Assembly (NCBI RefSeq): GCF_000158915.1
Contig: NZ_GG657754.1
Coordinates: forward strand, 2,030,140 to 2,078,749
Length of the DNA: 48,610 nt
Source of the DNA: Streptomyces himastatinicus ATCC 53653
GTDB lineage: Bacteria; Actinomycetota; Actinomycetes; Streptomycetales; Streptomycetaceae
Direction: 5' to 3'
Part shown: positions 1-8,122 of the stretch, piece after piece
Numbering within the stretch: position 1 is the first letter of the stretch
Layout: each line of letters begins with the position of its first letter
Notes under the pieces: generated by a model
What the model was told of the DNA's origin: nothing
Seen by the model: only the letters and a program-made list of their open reading frames with translations
Database searches by the model: none
Translations under genes and position numbers: made by a program

Positions 1-7
1 GGCACCG

Positions 8-62
8 CCGCGTCACGCTCCGTATCACGGTCCGGAGCGGACACAGCCGTGTCACGTTCCGG
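8..62. repeat. Three degenerate 15-16-bp direct repeats (possible operator)
   Basis: Copies at 8-22, 20-35 and 47-62 fit the pattern CCGYRTCACGBTCCG. The last copy overlaps the candidate -35 region (52-57) of the promoter in front of the CGNR gene. The spacing (12, then 27 bp) is irregular. Binding of a regulator here is inference. Confidence 0.35.
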
Positions 63-80
63 GCCCGGCGCCGCTAGAGT
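52..80 (+). promoter_or_regulatory. Candidate promoter of the CGNR gene
   Basis: TAGAGT at 75-80 is a good actinobacterial -10 hexamer. A weak -35 (TCACGT, 52-57) lies 17 bp upstream inside the third direct repeat. The start codon follows about 60 bp downstream. Confidence 0.35.
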
Positions 81-140
81 CGAGCGCATCGGAGGGGCAG
101 TCGAGGAGCACCGCCGACCCAGCGGGCCAGGGAGCCAATC

Positions 141-707
141 GTGCTGATCAACCACGACACCCGGTGCGCGCTCGACGCGGTCGTCGACCTGGTGAACACC
201 GCGCCACCCGGGGACGGGAGCGAGGATCGCCTCGCGGACGTCGCCGCGCTGCGCCGGTTCGTCGAGCGCAACACCATCAGTGACATCGGCACGCTCGGTG
301 AGCGCGACCTGACCGCCGTACGGTCCGTACGGGCCCGGTTCACCGAGGTCTTCGCCACGGCCGGCAACGGCCCCCGGCACACCGCCGAGCTGCTCAACAC
401 GATGATCGCGGCGGCCGGGACCACTCCCCGGCTGACCGACCACGACGGCTACGACTGGCATGTGCACTACTTCGCCCCGGGAGCGTCCCTGGCCGACCAT
501 CTCGCGGCCGACGGCGGCATGGCGCTGGCGTTCCTCGTGGTGGCGGGCGAACACGAGCGGCTGCGGCGCTGTGAGGCCCCGGACTGCCGGTTCGCCTTCG
601 TGGACCTGTCGCGCAACCGCTCCCGGCGCTACTGCGACAGCCGCACCTGCGGCAACCGCCTGCACGTCGCCGCGTATCGCGCGCGGCGCAAGGAGGCCGC
701 GGGCTGA
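141..707 (+). CDS. CGNR zinc-finger protein (ABATE domain, putative regulator)
   Basis: A 188-aa protein starting at GTG 141 behind GGGAG at 130-134. The N-terminal roughly 130 residues match the layout of the stress-induced ABATE domain that accompanies CGNR fingers. The C-terminus holds the finger: a CEAPDC pair, then CDSRTCGNR with the diagnostic CGNR tetrad, and a basic tail. Family members are thought to be DNA-binding transcription regulators, but no target can be read here. The gene stands alone on the plus strand, preceded by direct repeats that could be an autoregulatory site (inference). Confidence 0.85.
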   Translation: MLINHDTRCALDAVVDLVNTAPPGDGSEDRLADVAALRRFVERNTISDIGTLGERDLTAVRSVRARFTEVFATAGNGPRHTAELLNTMIAAAGTTPRLTDHDGYDWHVHYFAPGASLADHLAADGGMALAFLVVAGEHERLRRCEAPDCRFAFVDLSRNRSRRYCDSRTCGNRLHVAAYRARRKEAAG

Positions 708-757
708 GCCCGCTGAGCCCAGGGGCGCGCGGCGGGGCGCCGCGCCACCGGGTCGCG

Positions 758-943
758 TCACCATCGGTAGAGGTCATGGAGCGCGGTGCCGAAGAGCAGC
801 ATGCCTATGAAGGCGAGGAAAAGCATCAGCGGCGGCTGGGAGAGGGCGAACAGGCAGCCGCGTGGCTCGTCGCTCGGTGGAACAGGGGGTCCTTCGATAG
901 GGGATTGCTCCCCGGGTGATTGCAGCATCTCGCCGGAGATCAT
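758..943 (-). CDS. Small single-pass membrane protein
   Basis: A 61-aa product with a polar, Pro/Glu-rich N-terminal half and one hydrophobic segment (about residues 37-56, around PLMLFLAFIGMLLFGTAL). The start is uncertain: no good ribosome site precedes ATG 943, and ATG 928 behind GGCGAG is an alternative. I do not recognise the family. It lies between the CGNR gene and another minus-strand membrane protein gene and may be co-transcribed with the latter. Confidence 0.55.
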   Translation of the reverse strand: MISGEMLQSPGEQSPIEGPPVPPSDEPRGCLFALSQPPLMLFLAFIGMLLFGTALHDLYRW

Positions 944-997
944 GGCGCAGCGCGAAGCCCCGCTGCGACCAGCGAGCGATTTTTGATCGGGAGCTTG

Positions 998-1459
998 TCA
1001 GATCCCGTGCTTTTTGAGAATGGCCTCGATGTCTGAGAAATCTTCTGTACCGGAGCTGCTTGCCGCGGTCGGTTTCCGCTTGTCCGCCGCCTTCGCTCCG
1101 GTGGCCCCGCGACCGGAGCCCAATGCGGGTTCCGAGGCGCCCGGGGCCAGTGCCCCGTTCCGCTCCGCGGCGGCCGCCGCGCGCCGCTCCTTGCGGGTGC
1201 CGCCCGCCCGGCGCTCGGCCGCCCGGCTCACCGTGAACAGCAGCCAGGAGAGCCCGAGCAGGCCGAAGCCCGCCCAGACGGTCGGGTTGAAGACCAGATC
1301 GGTCAGCCAGTCCAGGACCCCGGTCATCGCCAGGCCCACCGGCAGCAGCGCGTAGGCCGCTATGCGGGCCGCGGTCCGGAAGCGCTTGCGGTACGCGGTC
1401 AGACCGGCGATGCCCAGACCGGCCGCGGACAGCGCGGCGCAGATGGTGTCGGTCAGCAT
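998..1459 (-). CDS. Two-TM membrane protein of unknown function
   Basis: A 153-aa protein. The start ATG 1459 has a strong GGGAGGAACC site. The first 90 residues hold about three hydrophobic stretches, including the LTDTICAALSAAGLGIAGL and FGLLGLSWLLFTVSR regions. A basic Ala/Arg-rich linker follows, then a conserved-looking acidic C-terminus (EDFSDIEAILKKHGI). Such tails recur in streptomycete membrane proteins, but no function is assigned. It diverges from the DsbA-like gene. Confidence 0.7.
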   Translation of the reverse strand: MLTDTICAALSAAGLGIAGLTAYRKRFRTAARIAAYALLPVGLAMTGVLDWLTDLVFNPTVWAGFGLLGLSWLLFTVSRAAERRAGGTRKERRAAAAAERNGALAPGASEPALGSGRGATGAKAADKRKPTAASSSGTEDFSDIEAILKKHGI

Positions 1460-1590
1460 CGGTTCCTCCCGCCGACGGGTCAATATGTCCATCGTGCACC
1501 CCGCAGGGCGGCAAGGGCCACAGCCGGGGCCCGGGATCAGGGTCATCTCCGGGTTCGGAGGAGTCCGCGGGGGCTGGAAGACTGGCTTCC

Positions 1591-2103
1591 ATGAGCGACA
1601 CCGATCCCGCCCGACCCGTACTCGACGTGTGGTGCGAACTCCAGTGCCCCGACTGCCGTACCGCGCTGACGGACGTGCGCGCCCTGCGCGAGCGCTTCGG
1701 CGACGCCCTGGAGATCCGGCTGCGGCACTTCCCGCTGGAGCGGCACAAGCACGCCCACGCGGCGGCGCAGGCCGCCGAGGAGGCCGTGGCGCAGGGGCAG
1801 GGCTGGCCGTACGTCGAAGCCGTGCTGGAGCGCACCGACAAGCTGGGCGCCCGGGGTGAGCTGCTGCTCGTCGACGTGGCGCGGGAACTGGGCCTGGACG
1901 CCGAGGAGATGGACACCGCGCTGATCGACGGCCGGCACATCCTGATCGTCGACGCGGACCAGGCCGAGGGCAAGGCGATCGGGGTGACCGGCACCCCGAC
2001 GTATGTGATCGGCGGCGAGCGGCTGGACGGCGGCAAGAGCCAGGAGGGGCTGCGGGAGCGGATCGAGGAGATCGCGGCCCGGCTGCTGGCCGACCGCGGC
2101 TAG
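1591..2103 (+). CDS. DsbA-family thioredoxin-fold protein
   Basis: A 170-aa protein with the thioredoxin-fold layout of DsbA-family oxidoreductases. The active-site CPDC lies at residues 19-22, an all-helical insert fills the middle, and the cis-proline motif GTPTYVI comes near residue 130. Most DsbA proteins catalyse disulfide exchange. There is no signal peptide, so it is probably cytosolic, like FrnE-type members. A third cysteine (C15) just precedes the active site. Substrate unknown. Confidence 0.85.
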   Translation: MSDTDPARPVLDVWCELQCPDCRTALTDVRALRERFGDALEIRLRHFPLERHKHAHAAAQAAEEAVAQGQGWPYVEAVLERTDKLGARGELLLVDVARELGLDAEEMDTALIDGRHILIVDADQAEGKAIGVTGTPTYVIGGERLDGGKSQEGLRERIEEIAARLLADRG

Positions 2104-2121
2104 AGCAGTGGTCAGGGACGG

Positions 2122-2967
2122 TCAGAGCAGCTCTTTCATGAGGTGGTACTCGACCGCCTCGTAGCCCAGCGACTCGTACAGCCGCCGTGCCGGGGTGTTC
2201 TCGCTGACGACGTGCAGACCGAGGCGGCGCGCCCCGGCGGCCAGGCTGTCGCGCTCGGCGGCCAGCATCAGGGTCCGGCCGTGGCCGTGCCCGCGGTGCT
2301 CCTCGGCGACGTCGATGGAGTAGACGAACGCCGCGCCCCGCTCCCGGGTGTCGGGCTCCTCTACGGGCAGCGCGACCCAGACGGTGCCCACGTCCCGTTC
2401 GGCGTGGGAGAGGACCCGCAGGACCGCCCCGGGGGTGGCCGGGCCGTGCGGCAGCAGTGTCGCGTAGCCCGTGTCCGCCATGGCCTCGGCCGCCTCCTGG
2501 CCGAGCCCGCTGCCCAGGAGACTGTTGACGACGTCGACGCGCGCATGGGCCCGCCAGGCCGGGTACTCGGCCTCCGTCAGGGTCCGTATCGCGCTGTCCG
2601 GGGGCAGTACGGGCGGCTCGCCCAGCTGCTTCATGAGGTCACGTCCGCGCTCGCGGTAGCCGAGCGCGGCCGCCAGCCCGAGGGCGGTCGCCGCCTGCGC
2701 GGGGACGCTCGCCACCAGCCGGGTGCAGCGCCAGCCGCGCAGCACCTCCTCGGCGGCGAGCGCGGCGACCGTGCCGCGGCCGCGGTGCCGGTCCGCGGCG
2801 TCGATGTGGAGGTGCTCGATCCGCCCGGCGAACGGACCCAGCAGGGCGTCGGTGGTGAGCCGGACGCTGCCGACGGGACGGCTGTTGACGCACACCTCGT
2901 ACGAGCGCGCGCGCCCGCCGTCGTCGGTGTGCCGCTCGGGCGTGGTGGGCCGCAGGGTGGTGGTCAC
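2122..2967 (-). CDS. Tandem GNAT-family N-acetyltransferase
   Basis: About 281 aa with two GNAT domains. Each carries the acetyl-CoA pyrophosphate-binding motif: RHRGRGT in the first half and EHRGHGHGRTL in the second. The C-terminus has the typical NTPARRLYESLGYE element. GNAT enzymes transfer acetyl from acetyl-CoA to an amine; the acceptor cannot be predicted. The start is chosen at GTG 2967 (VTTTLRP); GTG 2997 is an upstream alternative with no better ribosome site. It lies downstream of pabC on the same strand. Confidence 0.8.
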   Translation of the reverse strand: MTTTLRPTTPERHTDDGGRARSYEVCVNSRPVGSVRLTTDALLGPFAGRIEHLHIDAADRHRGRGTVAALAAEEVLRGWRCTRLVASVPAQAATALGLAAALGYRERGRDLMKQLGEPPVLPPDSAIRTLTEAEYPAWRAHARVDVVNSLLGSGLGQEAAEAMADTGYATLLPHGPATPGAVLRVLSHAERDVGTVWVALPVEEPDTRERGAAFVYSIDVAEEHRGHGHGRTLMLAAERDSLAAGARRLGLHVVSENTPARRLYESLGYEAVEYHLMKELL

Positions 2968-3052
2968 GATGGTGTTGTACCCGGGCCCGGGGCGCACGTC
3001 ATCAGGTTTACGGCGGGAGCCTTTCGTTCCGTTTGCCCGGGGCCGGTGGGCG

Positions 3053-3874
3053 TCACGGGTCGATGTCGGCGGCCGCCCGCTCGGTGAAGATCCGCATGGC
3101 CTTGGCGGTGACCGGTCCCGGCGTACCGGGCACGATCCGGTCGTCCACCTGCCGTACGGCCTGGACGTCCCGGGTGGTGGAGGTCAGGAAGACCTCGTCG
3201 GCCCGCTCCAGGACGTCGAACGGCAGCTCCGTCTCCCGCGCCCCCACCCACTCCAGGACGAGGGCGCGGGTGATGCCCGCGAGACAGCCCGAGGCGAGCG
3301 GCGGGGTGTGGAGTTCGCCGTCGAGGACGACGAAGACGTTGGTCCCGGTGCCCTCGCAGAGTCCGCCGACGGTGTTCGCGAACAGGGCCTCGGTGGCGTC
3401 GTGTTCCCGGGCGCGGGCCAGCGCGACCACGTTCTCGCCGTACGAGGTGGTCTTGAGCCCGGCCAGCGCGCCGCGCTCGTTGCGGGTCCAGGGGACGGTG
3501 ACCACGGCCGTGGTGTCCGCCCGGCGGTGGGTCTCGACGAGCGCGACGACGAGCGTGGGGTCCGCCGTGCCCCGGTCGGAGCCCAGCGGCGAGAGCCCGC
3601 CGGTGTAGGTGATCCGCAGCCGCCCCAGCGGCATGGGGTTGTCGGCGAGGACCGCCTCACAGGCCCGCCGCACCTCGTCGAGGTCGGGTTCCGGCAGGCC
3701 GAGGCCGTGCGCGGAGCGGGCCAGCCGGTGGAGATGACGGGTGAGCGCGAAGGCACGGCCGTCCACCGCCTTGACCGTCTCGAAGACGCCGTCGCCGACC
3801 GTCAGCCCGTGGTCGAAGACCGACACCTGGGCGCTGTCGGCTTCGTGCAGGGATCCGTCGAGCCAGATCGTCAC
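3053..3874 (-). CDS. pabC: Aminodeoxychorismate lyase (class IV aminotransferase fold)
   Basis: A 273-aa PLP enzyme of fold type IV. The motif FDHGLTVGDGVFET marks the N-terminal domain, LKTTSYGENV carries the probable PLP lysine, and EGTGTNVFVV is the family's cofactor-contact region. Aminodeoxychorismate lyase converts aminodeoxychorismate to p-aminobenzoate and pyruvate for folate. The GTG start at 3874 has a GGAAGGA site and overlaps the pabB stop codon by 3 bp (GTGA motif), so translation is probably coupled. The pabB neighbour supports this call over a branched-chain or D-amino-acid aminotransferase. Confidence 0.88.
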   Translation of the reverse strand: MTIWLDGSLHEADSAQVSVFDHGLTVGDGVFETVKAVDGRAFALTRHLHRLARSAHGLGLPEPDLDEVRRACEAVLADNPMPLGRLRITYTGGLSPLGSDRGTADPTLVVALVETHRRADTTAVVTVPWTRNERGALAGLKTTSYGENVVALARAREHDATEALFANTVGGLCEGTGTNVFVVLDGELHTPPLASGCLAGITRALVLEWVGARETELPFDVLERADEVFLTSTTRDVQAVRQVDDRIVPGTPGPVTAKAMRIFTERAAADIDP

Positions 3875-4941
3875 CGCATGGTCCTTCCCGTCGGCTGCTG
3901 TACTTCCGACGCTACCGCGAGCAGTCGCGCCGCCTTGAGTTCGGTTTCGTCCCATTCGCGGTCCGGGTCGGAGCCCCAGGTGATCCCGGCGCCGGTGCCG
4001 AACCGCAGCACGGCTCCGGCGGGGGTCGGCCGGTCGATCCAGAAGGTGCGTATCCCCACGGCCAGCTCGCCGGTGCCGCGGTCCGCGTCCACCCAGCCGA
4101 TGCCGCCGCAGTACGGACCGCGGGGCGCGGTCTCCAGCTCCCCGATGATGCGCAGGGCGCTGGACTTGGGCGCCCCCGTCACCGATCCGGGCGGAAAGGC
4201 CGCCGCGAACAGCTCCGCCCAGCCCGCCCCCGGCGCCAGCTCGCCGCGGACCGTGGAGACCAGGTGCACCAGGCCGGGGTGCGGCTCGACCGCGCAGAGC
4301 GCGGGGACGGTCACCGAGCCGGTGGCGCAGACCCGCCCCAGGTCGTTGCGGACCAGGTCCACGATCATCACGTTCTCGGCGTGGTCCTTCTCCAGCAGGT
4401 CCTCGGCCCGGCGGCCGGTGCCCTTGATCGGCCCGGACTCGACGGTCCGTCCGGAGCGGCGCAGAAACAGCTCGGGCGAGGCCGTGGCGACCTCCACGCC
4501 GTGTTCCGGCAGCCGCACGGTGCCCGCGTACGGGGCCGGGTTGCCGCGGGCCAGCAGGGCGGTCAGCGCGTCCACGTCCGCCGCGTACGGGTCGGGCAGC
4601 GGCGCGGAGAGCACGCGGCACAGATTGGCCTGGTAGACCTCGCCCGCCGCGATGTGACGGCGCACGCGGCGCACGCCCTCGGTGTACCCGGCCCGGTCCA
4701 GCGAGGAGGTCCAGTCGGTGGGCCGGGGACCGCGCCAGGCGCCCGGCGCGGCGTACGGCGTGGGGGCGGGCACCGGCTCGCGGCGTACGTCACCGAAGCG
4801 GGCACAGACCACACGCCCCTCGAAGTCCGCGACAACAGCCCAGAAACCCTCGGTGTCGAGAGCCGAGGGGTCGCTGGTCACATCGCGAAGATCGGTGGCG
4901 AGCAGGCCACCGAAGCGGGCGAGAGGGGGCAGGTCGTGCAC
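3871..4941 (-). CDS. pabB: Aminodeoxychorismate synthase component I (chorismate-binding)
   Basis: About 356 aa of the chorismate-binding (anthranilate/para-aminobenzoate synthase I) family. Visible motifs include EVYQANLCR, the ESGPIKGTGRR region, ENVMIVDLVRNDLGRV, and the Mg/chorismate signature GSVTGAPKSSALRIIGELE. With a glutaminase partner (not in the window) it would aminate chorismate for PABA synthesis. It is shorter than typical PabB at the N-terminus. GTG 4941 is preferred because it sits 7 bp after a good -10 box, suggesting leaderless translation. The next gene is pabC. Confidence 0.87.
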   Translation of the reverse strand: MHDLPPLARFGGLLATDLRDVTSDPSALDTEGFWAVVADFEGRVVCARFGDVRREPVPAPTPYAAPGAWRGPRPTDWTSSLDRAGYTEGVRRVRRHIAAGEVYQANLCRVLSAPLPDPYAADVDALTALLARGNPAPYAGTVRLPEHGVEVATASPELFLRRSGRTVESGPIKGTGRRAEDLLEKDHAENVMIVDLVRNDLGRVCATGSVTVPALCAVEPHPGLVHLVSTVRGELAPGAGWAELFAAAFPPGSVTGAPKSSALRIIGELETAPRGPYCGGIGWVDADRGTGELAVGIRTFWIDRPTPAGAVLRFGTGAGITWGSDPDREWDETELKAARLLAVASEVQQPTGRTMR

Positions 4942-4948
4942 GCTTGCG

Positions 4949-4977
4949 AGTCTATGGCGCCTGGTCACGGGGGTCGC
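4949..4977 (-). promoter_or_regulatory. Probable leaderless promoter of pabB-pabC
   Basis: On the minus strand a -10 box TAGACT (4949-4954) is 17 bp from a -35-like GCGACC (4972-4977). Only 7 bp separate the -10 from the GTG start at 4941, and no ribosome site is visible, so transcription probably begins at or near the start codon. Confidence 0.5.
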
Positions 4978-5038
4978 GGGAGGGACCGCGGCGAGGTGGC
5001 TGCCAGGTGAGCAGGGCAGCACGCTGCGGAAACGGAAT

Positions 5039-5066
5039 TTGAGCTGGCTCCGGAATCCGCTAGAGT
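5039..5066 (+). promoter_or_regulatory. Promoter of the tRNA operon
   Basis: TTGAGC at 5039-5044, a 16-bp spacer and TAGAGT at 5061-5066 form a good housekeeping-sigma promoter. It lies about 45 bp upstream of tRNA-Gly and probably drives all three tRNA genes. Confidence 0.65.
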
Positions 5067-5111
5067 TCAACACGTCGCCGGGACGCGGAAGCGCCCCGGG
5101 AAACGGCACCT

Positions 5112-5184
5112 GCGGACGTGGCTCAGTTGGTAGAGCATCACCTTGCCAAGGTGAGGGTCGCGAGTTCGAATCTCGTCGTCCGCT
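5112..5184 (+). tRNA. tRNA-Gly (anticodon GCC)
   Basis: A 73-nt cloverleaf. The acceptor arm GCGGACG pairs with CGTCCGC, the D-loop is normal, the anticodon loop is CTTGCCAA with GCC, and the T-arm is GAGTTCGAATCTC. No CCA is encoded. First gene of a three-tRNA operon. Confidence 0.97.
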
Positions 5185-5212
5185 CGGAGTGGGGGTTCAC
5201 GCCCCTGCGTCT

Positions 5213-5283
5213 GGTGGAGTGGCCGAGAGGCGAGGCAACGGCCTGCAAAGCCGTCTACACGGGTTCAAATCCCGTCTCCACCT
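5213..5283 (+). tRNA. tRNA-Cys (anticodon GCA)
   Basis: A 71-nt cloverleaf. GGTGGAG pairs with CTCCACC, the discriminator base is U as expected for tRNA-Cys, and the anticodon loop CCTGCAAAG carries GCA. The T-loop is GGGTTCAAATCCC. No CCA is encoded. Confidence 0.97.
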
Positions 5284-5284
5284 C

Positions 5285-5357
5285 GGACGATTAGCTCAGC
5301 GGGAGAGCGCTTCCCTGACACGGAAGAGGTCACTGGGTTCAATCCCAGTATCGTCCA
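5285..5357 (+). tRNA. tRNA-Val (anticodon GAC)
   Basis: A 73-nt cloverleaf. GGACGAT pairs with ATCGTCC, the anticodon loop CCTGACAC carries GAC, and the T-loop is TGGGTTCAATCCCA. Last tRNA of the operon, 94 bp upstream of the left att arm. Confidence 0.96.
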
Positions 5358-5402
5358 CACCGATCGCCTCGGGTCCCACCCACCGGGCCGGCCCTTTGTC
5401 GT

Positions 5403-5428
5403 ATGCCCTGTTCAGATGCCCTGTTCAG
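5403..5428. repeat. Perfect 13-bp tandem duplication
   Basis: ATGCCCTGTTCAG occurs twice head to tail (5403-5415 and 5416-5428) between tRNA-Val and the attachment site. It is host DNA outside the prophage and has no evident function. Confidence 0.8.
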
Positions 5429-5451
5429 AAGAACGCGGCCAGAACGGCGCG

Positions 5452-5488
5452 AGCCCGGACAGCTCCCCAGCTGTTGCGGTAAAACATC
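5452..5488. other. attL of the prophage
   Basis: The left half (AGCCCGGACAGCT, 5452-5464) is host attB arm. The shared core CCCAGCTGT is at 5466-5474. The right half (CTGTTGCGGTAAAACATC, 5471-5488) is phage attP arm. The matching attR is at 46865-46901. Rejoined, the halves give perfectly dyad-symmetric attB and attP sites centred on the same CC (5466-5467), the likely crossover dinucleotide. Confidence 0.85.
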
Positions 5489-5510
5489 TAAGAGTGTGAC
5501 GTAGATCGCT

Positions 5511-7163
5511 CTACTCCTTGGCCTGCTTCTTGACCTGCTTGTCCTCCCAGGGGTCCGGCTCCCACACGGGATGGATGTGCACTTTCGCCGTCGCCCGGCG
5601 GTCCTCGCCACCCTCGACCTCCTCGTCGGTGGGGTCGATCCGTTCCAGAACCACGCGTCGGATGAGCTGCTTGAGCAACGCGTTCTGTTCCGCGACTTTC
5701 AGCGTCTCCCACTCAGCCGCGAGGCTGATGATCAGGGGCTCATAGTCTGAGCGGTCCGGTGTCTGCTCGACCTCGATGCACTTATCGAGGGCGGCCCGCG
5801 TGGTGGCCTGCTGCTGCTTGATGCGGTCGCGGGCCTTCTCGTACGCCCCGGGCGGGTAGTCGTCCGGGTTAACGGCGCGGTCCGCTTGCAGCCGCGCGAG
5901 GCCGTCGTCGTACTTGGCGAGTTCGGCTTGCAGGCGCGCTCGTTCGCGTGCAGCTTGAGTTCGCTCGTCGAGGACGATGGCGCGTTGCTGGGGCACCGAC
6001 GGCGCCGCGTCTACGCCTGCTGCGGCTTCCCTGAGCACCCATTTCAACACTTCGCGTTCGACGTGGGCGCGGGTCTCTCGTATGCCCTTGCAGCCTGTTC
6101 CGCCGGTCTTGGCCTGCACGCTGCACCGGTATGCGTAACCCTCTGTGCCCACGATGGTGGCGCTGCCTCGGCATTCCGCATGTCGCATCAGCCCGGTAAG
6201 GCGGTAGAGCGCTTGCCGGGCCCGGGGCGGCGTTGCGCGCACTGTCTTGCGGCGCGCCTGGTACGCCTCCCACAGGTCGGGGGCGACGCATTCCTCGTGG
6301 GCCCCTGAGATCATCAGGTAGTTCGGGCACCGAAGACCCTGCTTGTTTCGCTCGCAGTTGCACTCACGGTCGTGGACGCGGAGTAACCCTGCGGGAAATC
6401 CGCTGTCCATGTAGTGCTTGATGGTCGACTCGGCCCACAGGCGGTTCGTTGTGGTGCGGTGGCCGTGGCGGTTGAGCCATGCCGCCAGTGTCTCGAATCC
6501 GTGGCGACCGTCCGCATAGTCGCGGTACAGGTCGGCGAGGATCGGGCCCCGCTCGGGGTGGATCTCGTACCACTCTTTTTGAGTGGTCCAGCCGCCCTCG
6601 CCGTCGGGCAGGCGTCGGGGGTGCCAGATGTACCCCCAGCGTGGCCGGCCGGATGAGGGTAGGTGGAGCTTGTTACGGCGGTGGTCGTGGGTCTCGATCC
6701 ATTGCTCGCCGGCGCGGTCGCTCTCATAGTTGCCGAACGCGAAGATCATGTCTCGCTGGAAGCGGCCGATAGCGGTCCGTGCGTCAACGTGTTCGGTAGC
6801 TGATTCGAGTTGTCCGCCGGCTGCTTCGAGGCGGGCGAGGTTGGTCACGTTGCCTGTGCGGCTGCGGCCGAATCGGCTGTATCGCCATACGGCGATACCT
6901 CGGGCCTCGCCCTGCTCGACGCGCTCGATGGCTCCCATGATCCGGCGCTTGAAGTTCCGCCCGGTGGCGTCAAGGTCGATGATCAACGGTTCGAGTAGGC
7001 GGCGCCCAGTGCGGGCCGCCCATTCTCGTAGGACGCCCTCTTGCAGCTCGGGGCTAATCTGCTCTTCTTTCCATGTGCTGACTCTGATGTATCCGAGCCA
7101 GGGCTCGCCGTCCTCGTCGGTTGGCGAGCTGCGGAAGGTTGCTGGTAGGTCGAGTTGGGTCAC
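5511..7163 (-). CDS. int: Large serine recombinase (phage integrase)
   Basis: A 550-aa large serine integrase acting at attP and attB. The N-terminal resolvase domain has catalytic Ser29 in GYIRVSTWKEEQ and the arginine-bearing segment WRYSRFGRSR at 93-102. The recombinase domain follows (around PSSGRPRWGYIWHP). Next comes a zinc-ribbon-like stretch with cysteines in CNCERNK, AECRGSA, YRCSV and TGCKG, then a coiled coil (near RTQAARERARLQAELAK) of the kind that controls directionality. GTG 7163 overlaps the upstream stop by 3 bp (GTGA). The gene ends 23 bp from attL. Confidence 0.96.
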   Translation of the reverse strand: MTQLDLPATFRSSPTDEDGEPWLGYIRVSTWKEEQISPELQEGVLREWAARTGRRLLEPLIIDLDATGRNFKRRIMGAIERVEQGEARGIAVWRYSRFGRSRTGNVTNLARLEAAGGQLESATEHVDARTAIGRFQRDMIFAFGNYESDRAGEQWIETHDHRRNKLHLPSSGRPRWGYIWHPRRLPDGEGGWTTQKEWYEIHPERGPILADLYRDYADGRHGFETLAAWLNRHGHRTTTNRLWAESTIKHYMDSGFPAGLLRVHDRECNCERNKQGLRCPNYLMISGAHEECVAPDLWEAYQARRKTVRATPPRARQALYRLTGLMRHAECRGSATIVGTEGYAYRCSVQAKTGGTGCKGIRETRAHVEREVLKWVLREAAAGVDAAPSVPQQRAIVLDERTQAARERARLQAELAKYDDGLARLQADRAVNPDDYPPGAYEKARDRIKQQQATTRAALDKCIEVEQTPDRSDYEPLIISLAAEWETLKVAEQNALLKQLIRRVVLERIDPTDEEVEGGEDRRATAKVHIHPVWEPDPWEDKQVKKQAKE

Positions 7164-7525
7164 TGTGCCTTCCGTCCAGATTGCTTCCAGTGGTGCGGGC
7201 GCAGTGTGATCACGTTGCCCGCGACCTGCTCGGCATCGTCGGCGCGGTGGCCCGGCTGGGGCGGTGCGGGGGTGTCGAGCAGGCCGCGGGCGACGTGGTC
7301 GAGTGCGCGGAAGTATCCGGCGCGGTCCGCCTCGGCGAGTTGATGGGCTGATGCATGCTGAGAGTTCTGCACAGTGCGAACGATGGTGAGCGGTACGGCG
7401 GTCAGGACGACGAACAGTCCCGCGCGCCACATGTCGTCGTTGTTGCCGAGAAGACCGAGCACGCCTGCGGACAGTCCCACCAGGAGCAGGGTGAAAGCGA
7501 AGATCGGCATGTATCGGTGGGTCAC
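7160..7525 (-). CDS. Two-TM membrane protein beside the integrase
   Basis: A 121-aa protein starting at GTG 7525 behind GGAGG (7531-7535). Two hydrophobic segments (about residues 7-27 and 34-50) are followed by a polar, Gln/His-rich C-terminal half predicted to be cytoplasmic. It is coupled to the integrase by a GTGA overlap and transcribed from the repressor side. Function unknown; co-expression with the lysogeny genes hints at a role in the lysogen, such as surface exclusion (inference). Confidence 0.7.
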   Translation of the reverse strand: MTHRYMPIFAFTLLLVGLSAGVLGLLGNNDDMWRAGLFVVLTAVPLTIVRTVQNSQHASAHQLAEADRAGYFRALDHVARGLLDTPAPPQPGHRADDAEQVAGNVITLRPHHWKQSGRKAQ

Positions 7526-7542
7526 TGTGCCTCCGTGGTGCG

Positions 7543-7992
7543 CTAGTTCTCGGCGATACGTCCGTCGCCGTTCTCGGCTCGTTGCTGTCGCAGGGTTTCG
7601 GTCATCGAGACGAACACCTGACGCTTGATGGGGTCGGTGATCCCCAACTCGTCGGCCGCCTCTTCCGGGGTAATCGGAACCTCGCGCTGTGCCGGGTTGC
7701 GGACGTTTTGGAGTTCGCCGCGGCTAAGCACGCCGGCGGCGACCAGCACCTCGGCAAGTGGGATTTGGAGGGTGTCAGCGAGCATTTGAAGTACGCGCGT
7801 CTCCGTGGCGGCCTGCCCGCGCAGCATGCGGCTGACGGTGCCGGCGCCGATGCCGGAGTCTTCGGCGAACCGGGTTTGCCCGCCGCCCCGGGGCCGTAGG
7901 TCATAGCCGCGGTGTTCAAGTTGCCTCTTCAGCCAGGCCGCGAAGTCGGCGGGCGTCGCGAGATCTTTCCCGCGAGAGTTCTTGTGTTCCAT
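7543..7992 (-). CDS. XRE-family repressor (prophage immunity candidate)
   Basis: A 149-aa protein with an XRE-type helix-turn-helix at about residues 30-80: TRFAEDSGIGAGTVSRMLRG contains the recognition helix, followed by TETRVLQMLADTLQIPLAEV. The C-terminus (EEAADELGITDPIKRQVFVSM) looks like a second helical interaction region. ATG 7992 lies inside a 6-bp-arm dyad (7985-8002), so the repressor may block its own translation start or promoter. It heads the leftward int operon opposite the early genes, the usual place for a lysogeny repressor. Confidence 0.85.
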   Translation of the reverse strand: MEHKNSRGKDLATPADFAAWLKRQLEHRGYDLRPRGGGQTRFAEDSGIGAGTVSRMLRGQAATETRVLQMLADTLQIPLAEVLVAAGVLSRGELQNVRNPAQREVPITPEEAADELGITDPIKRQVFVSMTETLRQQRAENGDGRIAEN

Positions 7993-8002
7993 GGGTGGAA
8001 CA
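7985..8002. promoter_or_regulatory. Putative repressor operator 1
   Basis: TGTTCC-ATGGGT-GGAACA is a perfect 6-bp-arm dyad covering the repressor start codon. Its core TTCCATGGGTGGAA closely matches dyads at 8208-8221 and 14157-14170, suggesting one regulator for all three. Confidence 0.55.
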
Positions 8003-8122
8003 TACCGCGCGTGGACCGTGCGTCGCACATGATCGTTTGAACTTGTCCAGAACATGCCCGAATGGCACGGCACACCCCCCTGAGCTGCGGCGCGTTGATC
8101 GAACTGGTGACCGATTGTTGTC

